Position numbers and translations under genes: made by a program
Shown: piece by piece, positions 9,801-17,364 of the stretch
Numbering within the stretch: position 1 is the first letter of the stretch
Layout: each line of letters begins with the position of its first letter
The notes under the pieces: model-generated
Database searches by the model: none
Seen by the model: the letters and a program-made list of their open reading frames with translations, nothing else
Told to the model about the DNA's origin: nothing
Source: Pseudopedobacter saltans DSM 12145
GTDB lineage: Bacteria > Bacteroidota > Bacteroidia > Sphingobacteriales > Sphingobacteriaceae
NCBI RefSeq assembly: GCF_000190735.1
Contig: NC_015177.1
Span: 1,302,001 to 1,366,000 of the forward strand
Direction: 5' to 3'
DNA length: 64,000 nt

Positions 9801-10319
9801 ATTAATTACGGTTATTTTATATATGCCACTGGCATCTGTTACTGCGCCAGTTTGAGCATTTTTTACTTTAACAGCCACTCCCGCCAGAGGATCGCCATTC
9901 TCATCAACTACTTTACCCGTTATCGGTATTGTCTTGGGTTGCCTGGGAACTTCTTCCTGTAATTTTGATATGACGACATTTTTATCTACTATCTTATAAG
10001 TGAGGCCAAAAGAACCTAAGCTCTTGTTCATAGCTTCTTCAATAGAAGCATTAGACAAATCAATAGATTGAATAACCTGATTTTTTACGGCTCCCCCCGT
10101 AAACAGAATATTATAACCGCTTTGTTTCCTGATCTCTTTTAAAACATCCATTAACAGGATATTTTTCTTATTCAGGTTGATTTTTTGAGCAAAACCGGCG
10201 GCGCTAACGTGTAAAAAACCAATTAACAATAGTGCGAAAGCTAACTTCATGGTGAGTAAGATTTTCGATAAGAGAGCACAGCGATTCCCGCAAATGCTTG
10301 TTTTTATTTTTTTGTACAT
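6861..10319 (-). CDS. SusC/RagA-family TonB-dependent outer-membrane transporter
   Basis: 1152 aa. The N-terminus has a long leader before the hydrophobic signal (MKLAFALLLIGFLHVSA), as is usual for SusC proteins that carry an STN domain. STN lies at about 50-115 (LMDVLKEIRKQSGYNILF), a carboxypeptidase-regulatory-like domain at about 132-215 (GKVVDENGDPLAGVAVKVK), then the TonB plug (VIRGANSLTQNNSPLYVIDGFPVED) and a 22-strand-type barrel ending in aromatic IVFGINATF. The STN domain normally contacts FecR, so transport and the sigma/anti-sigma pair upstream are probably one signalling unit. I keep the ATG at 10319; an internal ATG just before the signal sequence is also possible. Confidence 0.95.
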   Translation of the reverse strand: MYKKIKTSICGNRCALLSKILLTMKLAFALLLIGFLHVSAAGFAQKINLNKKNILLMDVLKEIRKQSGYNILFTGGAVKNQVIQSIDLSNASIEEAMNKSLGSFGLTYKIVDKNVVISKLQEEVPRQPKTIPITGKVVDENGDPLAGVAVKVKNAQTGAVTDASGIYKITVINTEAVLVYSFIGFSQQERKVGNDKTINITLKEQNTALNQIVVIGYGEVSRKDLTGAVSEVNVKDIVKAPVPSFIDALAGRVAGVKVSANDGQPGSEMNIVIRGANSLTQNNSPLYVIDGFPVEDISSAAINPDDIETLNILKDASSTAVYGSRAANGVVVIETKKGKIGKPVITFNSSLGMHKVIKQMEMMSSYDFVKYQLELNEGRATNRYLSDKTLDDYKNISGVDWQGKILKTTLIQNHNLAIRGGNAQTKYSLSGSLFKQPGIINNTGFNRTQFRASLDQTISKKITVGFNANFGSLMNYGQVVAVGEGASSTYLLYRTWGYRPVSGNADFDLENDMADPDNLQLADIRLNPYITSSNDYTRNRIIDLVANGYVKYDISKGLTLRLTGSAKGNNQRRSLFYNSNTTQGSSLNPSNKFGVNGSIRYSDTFNWSNQNTLTWNKTFNRIHKLTLMGGTSIQENKFDQYGYGTIDINTEQLGMPGLETGNLYSAIATATGNTLASFYGRVNYGFKSKYLLTATFRADGSSKFAKGHRWGYFPSAAFAWNMHEEDFVKNISLISNSKLRVSYGATGNNRIADFAYLPSLNMLVGNAYSFNNQSPVRGTISTNLGDTDLKWESTAQADIGWDLGFFKDKIQLTIDMYSKTTKDLLLYANFPATTGYLQAYKNVGSVRNRGMEFSLNTNNVRKKDFSWSSNFNISFNDSKVLELANGDKNLFSTVSFFSQYNGSALYLARVDQPMGQFYGYVFDGIYQLDQFDNPAPGKYILKKEFPSNASATERDNIQPGDIRYKDLNGDGVINSNDMTVIGRALPIHTGGFNNNFTYKNFDLNVFFQWSYGNQIYNANRLIFDGNGIKALDLNQYASYSNRWTPENPSNTNYRTGGQGPQGIHSSRVLEDGSFLRLKTLALAYSLPKRLIKSAYLDELKLNVAVQNLITWTRYSGMDPEVSVRSSIPTTPGFDYSAYPMARTIVFGINATF

Positions 10320-10375
10320 TTGAATGTTAGGTGTTTAATTAAGATTATCTAGGTTTTAATAAAGGCTCAACAACC

Positions 10376-10402
10376 ATCAGGGGCGGTCGCAACGTCCCTG
10401 AT
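10376..10402. promoter_or_regulatory. Strong hairpin between fecR and susC
   Basis: ATCAGGG (10376-10382 region) and CCCTGAT (10396-10402) are inverted repeats. With an inner G-U, C-G and G-C pair they make a stem of about 10 bp around a 7-nt loop (GTCGCAA). It lies in the 111-nt gap between the fecR stop and the susC start. There is no T-tract on the minus-strand side, so it is not a classical intrinsic terminator. It may be an RNA processing or stabilising element that sets SusC level apart from FecR. Confidence 0.5.
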
Positions 10403-10430
10403 AACTTTATGAATTGCCTGCTATAACTTT

Positions 10431-11615
10431 TCAGGGCATAACAACCACCTTTCTTCTTTTCTTATTGGAATTATCTGATATTTTAAAATGAACGATTCCG
10501 GTTAACTCTATCGTTCTCAATAGTTTTTCAATATCCTCGAAGCGGGAAACAGTCCCTATAAACACTTCATTCTCTGTTTTTCCCTGATACTCCACCTCTA
10601 TATCGTACCACCTGCTTATCATGGTCATAACCGTTTTTATATCCATGTTATTAAACATAAAATAGCCATTCTTCCATGCCATAGCCTCTTCAGTATCTAC
10701 GTTGGTAATATCTATAGCAGACTGATTATTAAGTATAAGTGCCTGCTGTCCCGGTTTTAGTAATTTTGAAGTCTTCTCTTTAGCTATTGAAACCAGCCCT
10801 TCAGCAAGTGTAGTTTTTGTGAAATTATCGTCAGAATAGGCACTGACATTAAATTTAGTCCCCAAAACTTTAATTTCCGAGTCTTTCGCCTTCACCACAA
10901 AAGGTTTTTCTTTATTTTTGGCAACTTCGAAATACGCTTCCCCGTTAAGTTCTACCAAACGCTTATTACCAATAAAAGCAACCGGATATTTCAACGAAGA
11001 TTCTGCGTTTAGCCAAACCTTTGTACCGTCAGGAAGGTTGATTTGAGAAAGCTGCCCGTTTGGGGTACTAATCGTATTAAACCTATTTTCTTTTGTATCG
11101 AAAAACGTGCTTTCACTTGCAGTGTATACAATAGTTCCATCTGCTTTCTTTTCTATCTTCGTCCCACTTTCTTCAGCTACAATTCCCGACTCGATGTCCT
11201 GCAGTTTCACTTTCTTTCCGTCCGATAAAGTCAGCATTACCACATTTTCACCCGAATCCAATAAGCGTTCATCAATCCTAGCGATCTGATCTGGAATCGA
11301 TTTTTCACTTCTAACATGATAAATAGCATAAAGCCCAACAATCAATAAAACAGCAGCTGCCACATATTTATATGGAAACAATTTAATCCATTTAGGACGC
11401 TCTCCATGTCTTTTTAGTTTCAACAGAATATTATGTTCCATTGCATCCTCTAAATCGGTAATCTGTTTAACAGACAAACTGTCCAGCGCATTCTTTTCAC
11501 TATTGAAAAAACTATAATATTTCTCTAAAAAGGCCTTTTCTTCTTCAGACGCCTTGCCCTCCAGATATTTTTTAACTATCCTTTTTAAATCAGATTTAAA
11601 ATTGTATTTAGCCAT
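10431..11615 (-). CDS. FecR-family anti-sigma/sigma regulator
   Basis: 394 aa. A cytoplasmic N-terminus (1-80) is followed by one transmembrane helix (about 89-106, YVAAAVLLIVGLYAIYHV). The periplasmic FecR domain (about 180-280) has FNTISTPNGQLSQINLPDG, VWLNAESSLKYP and ELNGEAYFEVAKNKEKPF, and a C-terminal DUF4974 domain covers 325-390. FecR receives the signal from the STN domain of the SusC-like transporter and controls an ECF sigma factor. The matching sigma gene is probably 16691-17260, about 5 kb away. A conserved 29-nt motif sits 22 nt upstream of this ATG. Confidence 0.9.
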   Translation of the reverse strand: MAKYNFKSDLKRIVKKYLEGKASEEEKAFLEKYYSFFNSEKNALDSLSVKQITDLEDAMEHNILLKLKRHGERPKWIKLFPYKYVAAAVLLIVGLYAIYHVRSEKSIPDQIARIDERLLDSGENVVMLTLSDGKKVKLQDIESGIVAEESGTKIEKKADGTIVYTASESTFFDTKENRFNTISTPNGQLSQINLPDGTKVWLNAESSLKYPVAFIGNKRLVELNGEAYFEVAKNKEKPFVVKAKDSEIKVLGTKFNVSAYSDDNFTKTTLAEGLVSIAKEKTSKLLKPGQQALILNNQSAIDITNVDTEEAMAWKNGYFMFNNMDIKTVMTMISRWYDIEVEYQGKTENEVFIGTVSRFEDIEKLLRTIELTGIVHFKISDNSNKKRRKVVVMP

Positions 11616-11637
11616 TTTTAGAGTTTATACTAATAAG

Positions 11638-11666
11638 ATGTACCCGAAATCATTATAAGTCCCAAA
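11638..11666 (-). promoter_or_regulatory. 29-nt motif upstream of fecR (copy 1)
   Basis: Read on the minus strand this is TTTGGGACT-N12-CGGGTACAT; it matches the motif at 12974-13002 at 24 of 29 positions with no gap. The two G-triplets are 18 bp apart in both copies. It lies 22 nt before the fecR ATG, a distance that suits a promoter for the ECF sigma factor or an activator site. The assignment is inference. Confidence 0.55.
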
Positions 11667-11672
11667 TTTTAT

Positions 11673-12923
11673 TTAAATAAGATTTTTCATTGGGATTCTT
11701 GTTATTTCTACATCCTCTTTATTGGTAGCATAAGCTACATACAGATTATTTTTCCATATAAAACTACCGGGATAACTATATCCCTCCGTTTTGCTAATAC
11801 CATCATATCTTCTGGTTTGTGGTATATCTCTCAATAGAAAGGATTTATCGAATATTTTTCCGTCTTTACTAATAGTTACCGTTAATGGAACACGTCGTCT
11901 TGTAGGAACAGGATTATTCACAAAATAAGCCGTTGATTCGTTCAGGTTTCCGGCACACTGCATCGAATCCGAATCCGGAATATTGGTAAGTTCAGGTTTA
12001 GACCAGGTTGTACCATTATCTTTACTGGTAGCAGCCAGCAATTTCCACGTTCTTGTATTCGCTTCAAAATGCAAATCTCTAAATAACATAACCAATGTAC
12101 CATCCTTTCGCCTGTACCAGCTTGCCTCTACCGGTCTGGCAACTTTCTCTTTATCATTGGCATTATAATCGGGTAAATCGGGTAGAAAACCTTGCTTCCA
12201 GTCCGATAGTCCATCTACCGAATCGCTGTACATAATTCTGGTTCCTCTTACCTCTTTAAATTCTCCTGTGCCCAAACCATGACAAACCATGACGAACCTC
12301 CCGTTCGGCAAACGCCTTGCACTTTCGCTAGCACTGGCATTTTGAATAAGCACTTTAGGTGCCAACCAGTTTTGTCCATCCGTAGAAACACATGCTTCAA
12401 TTACAGAAGTTTTATTTGCCTTATCTCCTGCAATAAGTAAGCAACTTAATTGCTTTCCATCAGTTAGCCAGCCGCCACTTGCCCTATTGGCGGGACCTAC
12501 CTGCTTTGGCGGAGCCCAGCTGGAACCATCTTCAGATACACTGTAATAAACATAAGATTCATCACTGGGTTCATGCAAAGGATGGCCAACCCAGGTAGCG
12601 TACAGCTTTCCTTTGAACTCCACTAACTGCGGATGATTATTAAATTTCATATCCAAAGCCCTTTCAGGCCTGAAAATGGTAATCTGCTCGGTACCCACCG
12701 CATAGTCCAGACCAAGATCATCAGGCCTGCTTTGGTTAAAAAGTTTATCAATTATTTTAACCTCAGGGTCAGCTTCAGTAACGGGATTATTTTTACGCTC
12801 TAAAATTCCATCATTCTTTTTTGCACATGCTATAAGTGTACTTCCTGCAGTAATAGCCAATGTAGAAAGCGTTACCTTTTTGACGAAACTCCTTCTGCTT
12901 TCGGCTTGTTTAGTTAATTTCAT
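11673..12923 (-). CDS. Sialidase-like (BNR beta-propeller) exported lipoprotein
   Basis: 416 aa. The N-terminus carries a twin-arginine motif (SRRSFVKK, residues 8-15), a hydrophobic core and a lipobox-like LIAC, suggesting Tat export with lipid anchoring. The rest is a six-bladed sialidase-like propeller: FRPER resembles the RIP motif, and Asp-box-like segments are SEDGSSW, STDGQNW and SKDNGTTW. The family includes exo-alpha-sialidases and relatives of unknown specificity, so the substrate is uncertain. It lies 57 nt upstream of fecR in the same direction but has its own copy of the 29-nt motif, indicating co-regulation with the glycan locus. Confidence 0.78.
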   Translation of the reverse strand: MKLTKQAESRRSFVKKVTLSTLAITAGSTLIACAKKNDGILERKNNPVTEADPEVKIIDKLFNQSRPDDLGLDYAVGTEQITIFRPERALDMKFNNHPQLVEFKGKLYATWVGHPLHEPSDESYVYYSVSEDGSSWAPPKQVGPANRASGGWLTDGKQLSCLLIAGDKANKTSVIEACVSTDGQNWLAPKVLIQNASASESARRLPNGRFVMVCHGLGTGEFKEVRGTRIMYSDSVDGLSDWKQGFLPDLPDYNANDKEKVARPVEASWYRRKDGTLVMLFRDLHFEANTRTWKLLAATSKDNGTTWSKPELTNIPDSDSMQCAGNLNESTAYFVNNPVPTRRRVPLTVTISKDGKIFDKSFLLRDIPQTRRYDGISKTEGYSYPGSFIWKNNLYVAYATNKEDVEITRIPMKNLI

Positions 12924-12973
12924 TATTTAATAGGTTTATTGTTTTCCAGGCCGTCTTTGCGCCTTTTAACAAT

Positions 12974-13002
12974 ATGTACCCAAAATCGTAAATAGTCCCA
13001 AA
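12974..13002 (-). promoter_or_regulatory. 29-nt motif upstream of the sialidase-like gene (copy 2)
   Basis: Minus-strand reading: TTTGGGACT-N12-TGGGTACAT, with the same spacing as the copy before fecR. It lies 50 nt upstream of the sialidase-like ATG. The remaining DNA between 13003 and 13218 shows no other clear signal; a short minus-strand reading frame there has no coding character. Confidence 0.55.
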
Positions 13003-13218
13003 ACAAAAAAGAGAAAAAACTTTTTGAAGAATTAAGGTTGCAATGAGATGTTTAAAGCCTGAAATAAATTCTCGTAAGAAGACCTTTGGACGGAATGAAT
13101 TTTTATAAGAAGCTTGAAAAGATGTGAATTGAGGATTATATGAAATCACCAACTTGGGTTCGATAATATTTTGACTTATGGAAAACTAATTTTACATTTA
13201 TCAGATAAAAAACTAATA

Positions 13219-14211
13219 ATGAACCCATTACTACCTAAAGAAAATTCCATACTGCTATATATATCAATGATCGTCTTCTGTGCTTGCAATGAAATTAAAG
13301 AGCAAAATCCCCTTGTAATTGATAGTTTATCCATCACACAACAACAAGCCTCAAATGATGAGCTTAATTGGCAAGACCAGATAAGTCTGGATTCTAGTAT
13401 TGCTAACGGTTCACAAGAATTAGCAACCAATGTTACTTTTCCTGAGCTTAACCAATCCCTAGCGGACTTTGACAGCGTAAAAGTAAAAGGTGAGACTTAT
13501 TATATAGCGGAAGGCGATCTCTTACTTTCGAGACAAGAACTTATCCAAAGACTAAATTTTGAGAATCTTCTTGGACCTATAGAGGGGATAGAAAAAAAAG
13601 ACACACAAAAAGCGGTTGTAATTAAAGACCATAAGACTGGAAACATTATTAAATGGACGAAATTTCCATTGTCCTTTGCTATAGACCAACATTCCTTTTC
13701 TACTATTCCAAATGGCTACCCCAATGTAAGAGCGGCCATACTGAAAGCAGTCCAAGACTGGCAGTCGGCATGTGGCGTGAAGATGATTTATCTCGAGCAT
13801 TTGGACAATCGTCCAGGTATTCAAGCTGGTAGCGAGGTAGATTTTGTGGTATCCTACCTACCCTCCGACAAAAAGGAAACCATAGCTACTTCCTTTTTTC
13901 CTACAACACCAATCGAGAGAAGAGCTATACATATTTATCCTTTATATTGGAACACTAACTATGACCAGACCGGCATATTCAGACATGAAATTGGGCATAT
14001 TTTTGGATTCAGACACGAAGAAACTGCTAGATTTAGAACTCTGCCTACCTCCTGCGAAAAACCTACAGAACAGGGACAATACAGCATAGGTGTAAAATAT
14101 GACAACGTTTCTGTGATGCATTATTTCTGTGGACGGGATAACGGAACCAAAACACTTGCTTTTTCTAAGAATGACGTTAAAGCTTTCAATATACTATATC
14201 CTAAAAATTAG
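13219..14211 (+). CDS. Metzincin-type zinc metalloprotease lipoprotein
   Basis: 330 aa from the ATG at 13219; a TTG 48 nt upstream would add 16 residues that only precede the signal. The signal ends in the lipobox IVFCAC. The catalytic signature HEIGHIFGFRH is at about 256-266 (three Zn-binding His, general-base Glu) and a Met-turn candidate SVMHYF is at about 300, so it is a metzincin related to the astacin/matrixin group. Residues 25-130 are an acidic, propeptide-like region without a recognised domain. It is the first gene of a plus-strand trio (8-nt gap to the next) lying inside an otherwise minus-strand glycan locus, which suggests it was inserted. The substrate is unknown. Confidence 0.8.
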   Translation: MNPLLPKENSILLYISMIVFCACNEIKEQNPLVIDSLSITQQQASNDELNWQDQISLDSSIANGSQELATNVTFPELNQSLADFDSVKVKGETYYIAEGDLLLSRQELIQRLNFENLLGPIEGIEKKDTQKAVVIKDHKTGNIIKWTKFPLSFAIDQHSFSTIPNGYPNVRAAILKAVQDWQSACGVKMIYLEHLDNRPGIQAGSEVDFVVSYLPSDKKETIATSFFPTTPIERRAIHIYPLYWNTNYDQTGIFRHEIGHIFGFRHEETARFRTLPTSCEKPTEQGQYSIGVKYDNVSVMHYFCGRDNGTKTLAFSKNDVKAFNILYPKN

Positions 14212-14219
14212 ACTACTAT

Positions 14220-15743
14220 ATGAAGATTAAAAATTTACTTTTTGCAATAGGTATGATGTTGTATGCATTTAATAACTTATATGCCGAAAAACCATCTAGA
14301 GATACCACTTTCAAGGGAAATTTGATAGATGGTATAGCTCCACCTAGTTTTTTTTATATTAAAAAAGGCAATGAAGTGAGGTTTAGAATTGACGATATCA
14401 ACAGAAACCTCTATGATATAACAGTAAATAATGAGTATAAATCCTTACACACTACCCAACCGGTGTTGTTCAATGCACTTACGGAACTAGACGTATCTAA
14501 ACTAAATGCCCTACTTCAATCGGAGACAACTACTGGTGACTCTTCTCTAAAAGAAATAGGTTTGCAATTCGAAAACAAAGAACTTAAATCCCTACTGCCT
14601 GCAAAAAGAGAATACTATGAAAAAAGAAAAGCCCTTGTTGATGCCATTGATCTGTATTCAAAAAGCTATAAATCGATCAGAAGGTTGAACAGGACCTACA
14701 ACGATTTGCTTGATCTTTCTTTAAACAGCACCTCAAAATATTCAGAGATTAAGCAGGCAAAAATTGATCTTACAGAAAAACTATTGGAAGAAGAGTTTGG
14801 GATAACACCTTCGGAAACAGATGTTGGACTGGGGTTAACACTTAAAAATAATACGGAAGCTTTATTTGAAGAACTAGAAGAAAAACATAAAGAAATTACA
14901 CAATACTATATTGATTACCAATCTTTAAAAGCAAAATATGAGCAACTACTTACCGCTGAACTGTCTAAAGTAAAAAAAGGAAAGAATACAATTACAGAGG
15001 AGATTATGGAAGAACTGAGTGGAAGCACTATATTTCATAAAACATTAGAGCAGGCTATTGCCAATGTAGAGAAAGCCAAGACAAAAATCGATGCATTAGA
15101 AGCAGCTGCTTTTAGTTCTCAATTGAAAAAAGCATATGACAGGATAAATGTGTCGGCTTTCAGTTATGTATCTCCTGCCTTTTTAGCTAAAGAAGATCTT
15201 ATGGAAATTACATGGCGTATAAATCCAAAACCTGAAACAAAAGATTATATGAACCACTATGCCAACTTCAATAAAACCTTAACAGGACATGTTACTGGCT
15301 TCAAGATCAATTTCAGTACAGGTATCTTTGGCATTTTAGGAAAAGATGTATTTGACCAAAGTTATAAACTACAGGCTATTGAAGGTGATACTATAAACAA
15401 CATGATTATTAAGAATAAAAACAAGACATGTATTTTACCAGCAATAGGTGCTTTAATGCATTTCTATTATCAAGGTAAGACAAACTTTAATTTAGGAGGT
15501 GCGCTAGGTATCAGCGTCAATAATGAAACGAACTTAAATTATCACGGCGGCCTATCTGCCTTATTTGGTCAAGAGCAACGAATTATTATAAGTGCGGGTG
15601 CCACCTTGGCAAAAGTTCAACTGTTGAGCAACGATTACGAAGAAAATGAGCTGATTCCTAAAACCATAACAACGGTTCCTTTAAACGATTTCTATAGGTG
15701 GGGAGGATTTGTTAGTATCACTTATAACTTAAGTAAGAAATAA
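14220..15743 (+). CDS. Exported coiled-coil protein with beta-barrel-like C-terminus, unknown function
   Basis: 507 aa, not recognised. Residues 1-22 form a signal peptide ending in YA. Residues about 90-290 are Lys/Glu-rich and strongly helical, probably coiled coil (for example YEKRKALVDAIDLYSKSYKSI). From about 335 the sequence changes to alternating beta strands with glycine and aromatic residues (FNLGGALGISVNN, GGFVSITYNLSKK), as in outer-membrane barrels of this phylum. It lies 8 nt after the metalloprotease gene and 1 nt before the next lipoprotein gene, so the three are almost certainly one operon. Confidence 0.72.
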   Translation: MKIKNLLFAIGMMLYAFNNLYAEKPSRDTTFKGNLIDGIAPPSFFYIKKGNEVRFRIDDINRNLYDITVNNEYKSLHTTQPVLFNALTELDVSKLNALLQSETTTGDSSLKEIGLQFENKELKSLLPAKREYYEKRKALVDAIDLYSKSYKSIRRLNRTYNDLLDLSLNSTSKYSEIKQAKIDLTEKLLEEEFGITPSETDVGLGLTLKNNTEALFEELEEKHKEITQYYIDYQSLKAKYEQLLTAELSKVKKGKNTITEEIMEELSGSTIFHKTLEQAIANVEKAKTKIDALEAAAFSSQLKKAYDRINVSAFSYVSPAFLAKEDLMEITWRINPKPETKDYMNHYANFNKTLTGHVTGFKINFSTGIFGILGKDVFDQSYKLQAIEGDTINNMIIKNKNKTCILPAIGALMHFYYQGKTNFNLGGALGISVNNETNLNYHGGLSALFGQEQRIIISAGATLAKVQLLSNDYEENELIPKTITTVPLNDFYRWGGFVSITYNLSKK

Positions 15744-15744
15744 A

Positions 15745-16248
15745 ATGAAAGCCTCTATTCTACTACTTTTTTCAGCAAGTATCTTTTCATTAGTGGCGCT
15801 TACTTCTTGTGACCTTTTTAAAAAATCGGGCATACAAAAACCAGCTGAAATTCTAGAGATATGGGCAGATGAACCAAGCGCTAGTACAAATAAAATTAAG
15901 GTAATCACCAATTTGAGTAATGATGCTTTAAAGCGAGCATATATTAGTCGTTTATTAAAGGCTAATTTTAGAATCGACACCAACAGAAGCCTTAATCCTT
16001 TAACCACAGTAATGAGAAGGCATGAAAATTATTACATCCAGTTGTTCATTGACTTTAAAGATAGTGTAGCTACAGTTTATGGTAGACAAGGAAATATTGG
16101 ATTAAACAGACCCGATGGCGAACCGAGCGAATATCATATTAATTGGCACGATATTACTCACAACGGTAAGGGTTGGGAAATCATGAATGCTATAAGCAAT
16201 TATCCAGATCGTCTTAATAAATCATACAACACCAAACTGAAAGAATAA
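15745..16248 (+). CDS. Small lipoprotein of the metalloprotease cassette, unknown function
   Basis: 167 aa with a lipobox at VALTSC (Cys about 23) followed by DLFKKSG, so it is probably anchored in a membrane. The remainder is a mixed alpha/beta domain without a family I recognise (RRHENYYIQLFIDFKDSVATVYG). The start lies 1 nt after the stop of the coiled-coil gene, so the two are translationally coupled. It may act with the metalloprotease and the barrel-like protein as a cell-envelope complex. That is inference from gene order only. Confidence 0.7.
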   Translation: MKASILLLFSASIFSLVALTSCDLFKKSGIQKPAEILEIWADEPSASTNKIKVITNLSNDALKRAYISRLLKANFRIDTNRSLNPLTTVMRRHENYYIQLFIDFKDSVATVYGRQGNIGLNRPDGEPSEYHINWHDITHNGKGWEIMNAISNYPDRLNKSYNTKLKE

Positions 16249-16690
16249 ACCAAAAGATAACTGATCAAGTTGTCCGGGATATTGCTAAAGGGCTATCTTG
16301 AACAATTAATCAACTATTATTAAATACCTTGATCCTGCCGTTCAAGAGATCTGAAAGATTTCTTAGAGTTACACCTCCCAACAAAACACAGATCTGAAGC
16401 AAATTCTCCTTAGGGAGTCCTTACAGGATGACTAATTGTAAAAAATAAAGTGGTAAAATTGAGATTGCCACAACCGCCGATCACAAGTCTAAACTTCTGG
16501 TTTCGCAATGACAAATTTGTGTATTAATAACCATTATGAAAACTCCAATAAATGTATTTATATCTTCTTAAGGTTCGCTAAACAGGTTGAGAAAAATTAA
16601 TACATTATTAGAAGCTCTATTTTTAGGGAAGAAAATAAAGTACACGAAAAGTGAAATAAAAGTGCCTATCTGTATTTGAGCAGGTTTGAT
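16249..16690. other. Gene-free stretch between cassette and sigma factor gene
   Basis: 442 nt without a credible reading frame, tRNA or strong hairpin. AT-rich sequence with many stops in all frames. It marks the right edge of the plus-strand cassette. Confidence 0.5.
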
Positions 16691-17260
16691 TTATTTAAAA
16701 TGGAGCAGAATCAATAAAGAAAGTATCTGAGTGAGTCTGAGCCTAAGATGAGTACTCGCTGTGTTGAGCTGGTTCTGAACAGTTTTCCTGGAAACCTTCA
16801 AGAGATCTGCTATTTCAGCAGTAGTTAATCCGTCATGATAATGCAATAGAAAAATTTCTCTCCGTTTTTTAGGCAGGGCATCTATCCACAATTTCACCAA
16901 ACCCAGAATCTCCTTTTCCAGCATCGAGTTTTCCGGAGAAACTGGCGAGACAAGGATATTTTCAAACGCGCTTAAAAATTCAGAAGTATCAGGACTTCTG
17001 GCACTGTGTTTAAAAACCTGAAATTTAACCGAAGTATGTAAATATGCTTCTATATTATTAATATCTACCACTTCTCGTCTGTCCCACAGAGAAATAAATA
17101 CATTTTGAACGATGTCCTGACTTTGCTCAATATCCTTCAGTCTTTTATACGCAGCATTAAACAGCTCCTTCCAAAAGGCCTTATAAATCAGGGAAAACGC
17201 AGCTTCGTCTCCCGACTTTAATCTGGACAATATATCGCCATCAACGATGAAATCGGACAT
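16691..17260 (-). CDS. ECF RNA polymerase sigma factor
   Basis: 189 aa. Sigma region 2 is visible as LIYKAFWKELFNAAYKRLKD followed by IEQSQDIVQNVFISLW. Region 4 is LPKKRREIFLLHYHDGLTTAEIADLLKVSRKTVQNQL, a helix-turn-helix that reads the -35 element. ECF factors of this type in Bacteroidota are controlled by a FecR protein and a SusC transporter with an STN domain; both lie downstream at 6861-11615 on the same strand. The gene does not have a copy of the 29-nt motif in front of it. Confidence 0.9.
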   Translation of the reverse strand: MSDFIVDGDILSRLKSGDEAAFSLIYKAFWKELFNAAYKRLKDIEQSQDIVQNVFISLWDRREVVDINNIEAYLHTSVKFQVFKHSARSPDTSEFLSAFENILVSPVSPENSMLEKEILGLVKLWIDALPKKRREIFLLHYHDGLTTAEIADLLKVSRKTVQNQLNTASTHLRLRLTQILSLLILLHFK

Positions 17261-17364
17261 TCAGGTTTAAATTATACAGCTACCAATTTAAGAAATTCAA
17301 ATTTACAATGAATTTCTCGAGAAGTATCAAATATATTTTCTTTATTCTGACTGTTATTATCCAG

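Noticed and set aside
10376-10402. Intrinsic terminator for fecR
   Set aside because: There is no T-tract on the minus strand side, so recorded only as a hairpin.
12910-13152. Minus-strand 80-residue frame upstream of the sialidase-like gene
   Set aside because: It overlaps the 5' end of the sialidase-like gene, spans the conserved 29-nt motif and has no domain or signal; taken as chance.
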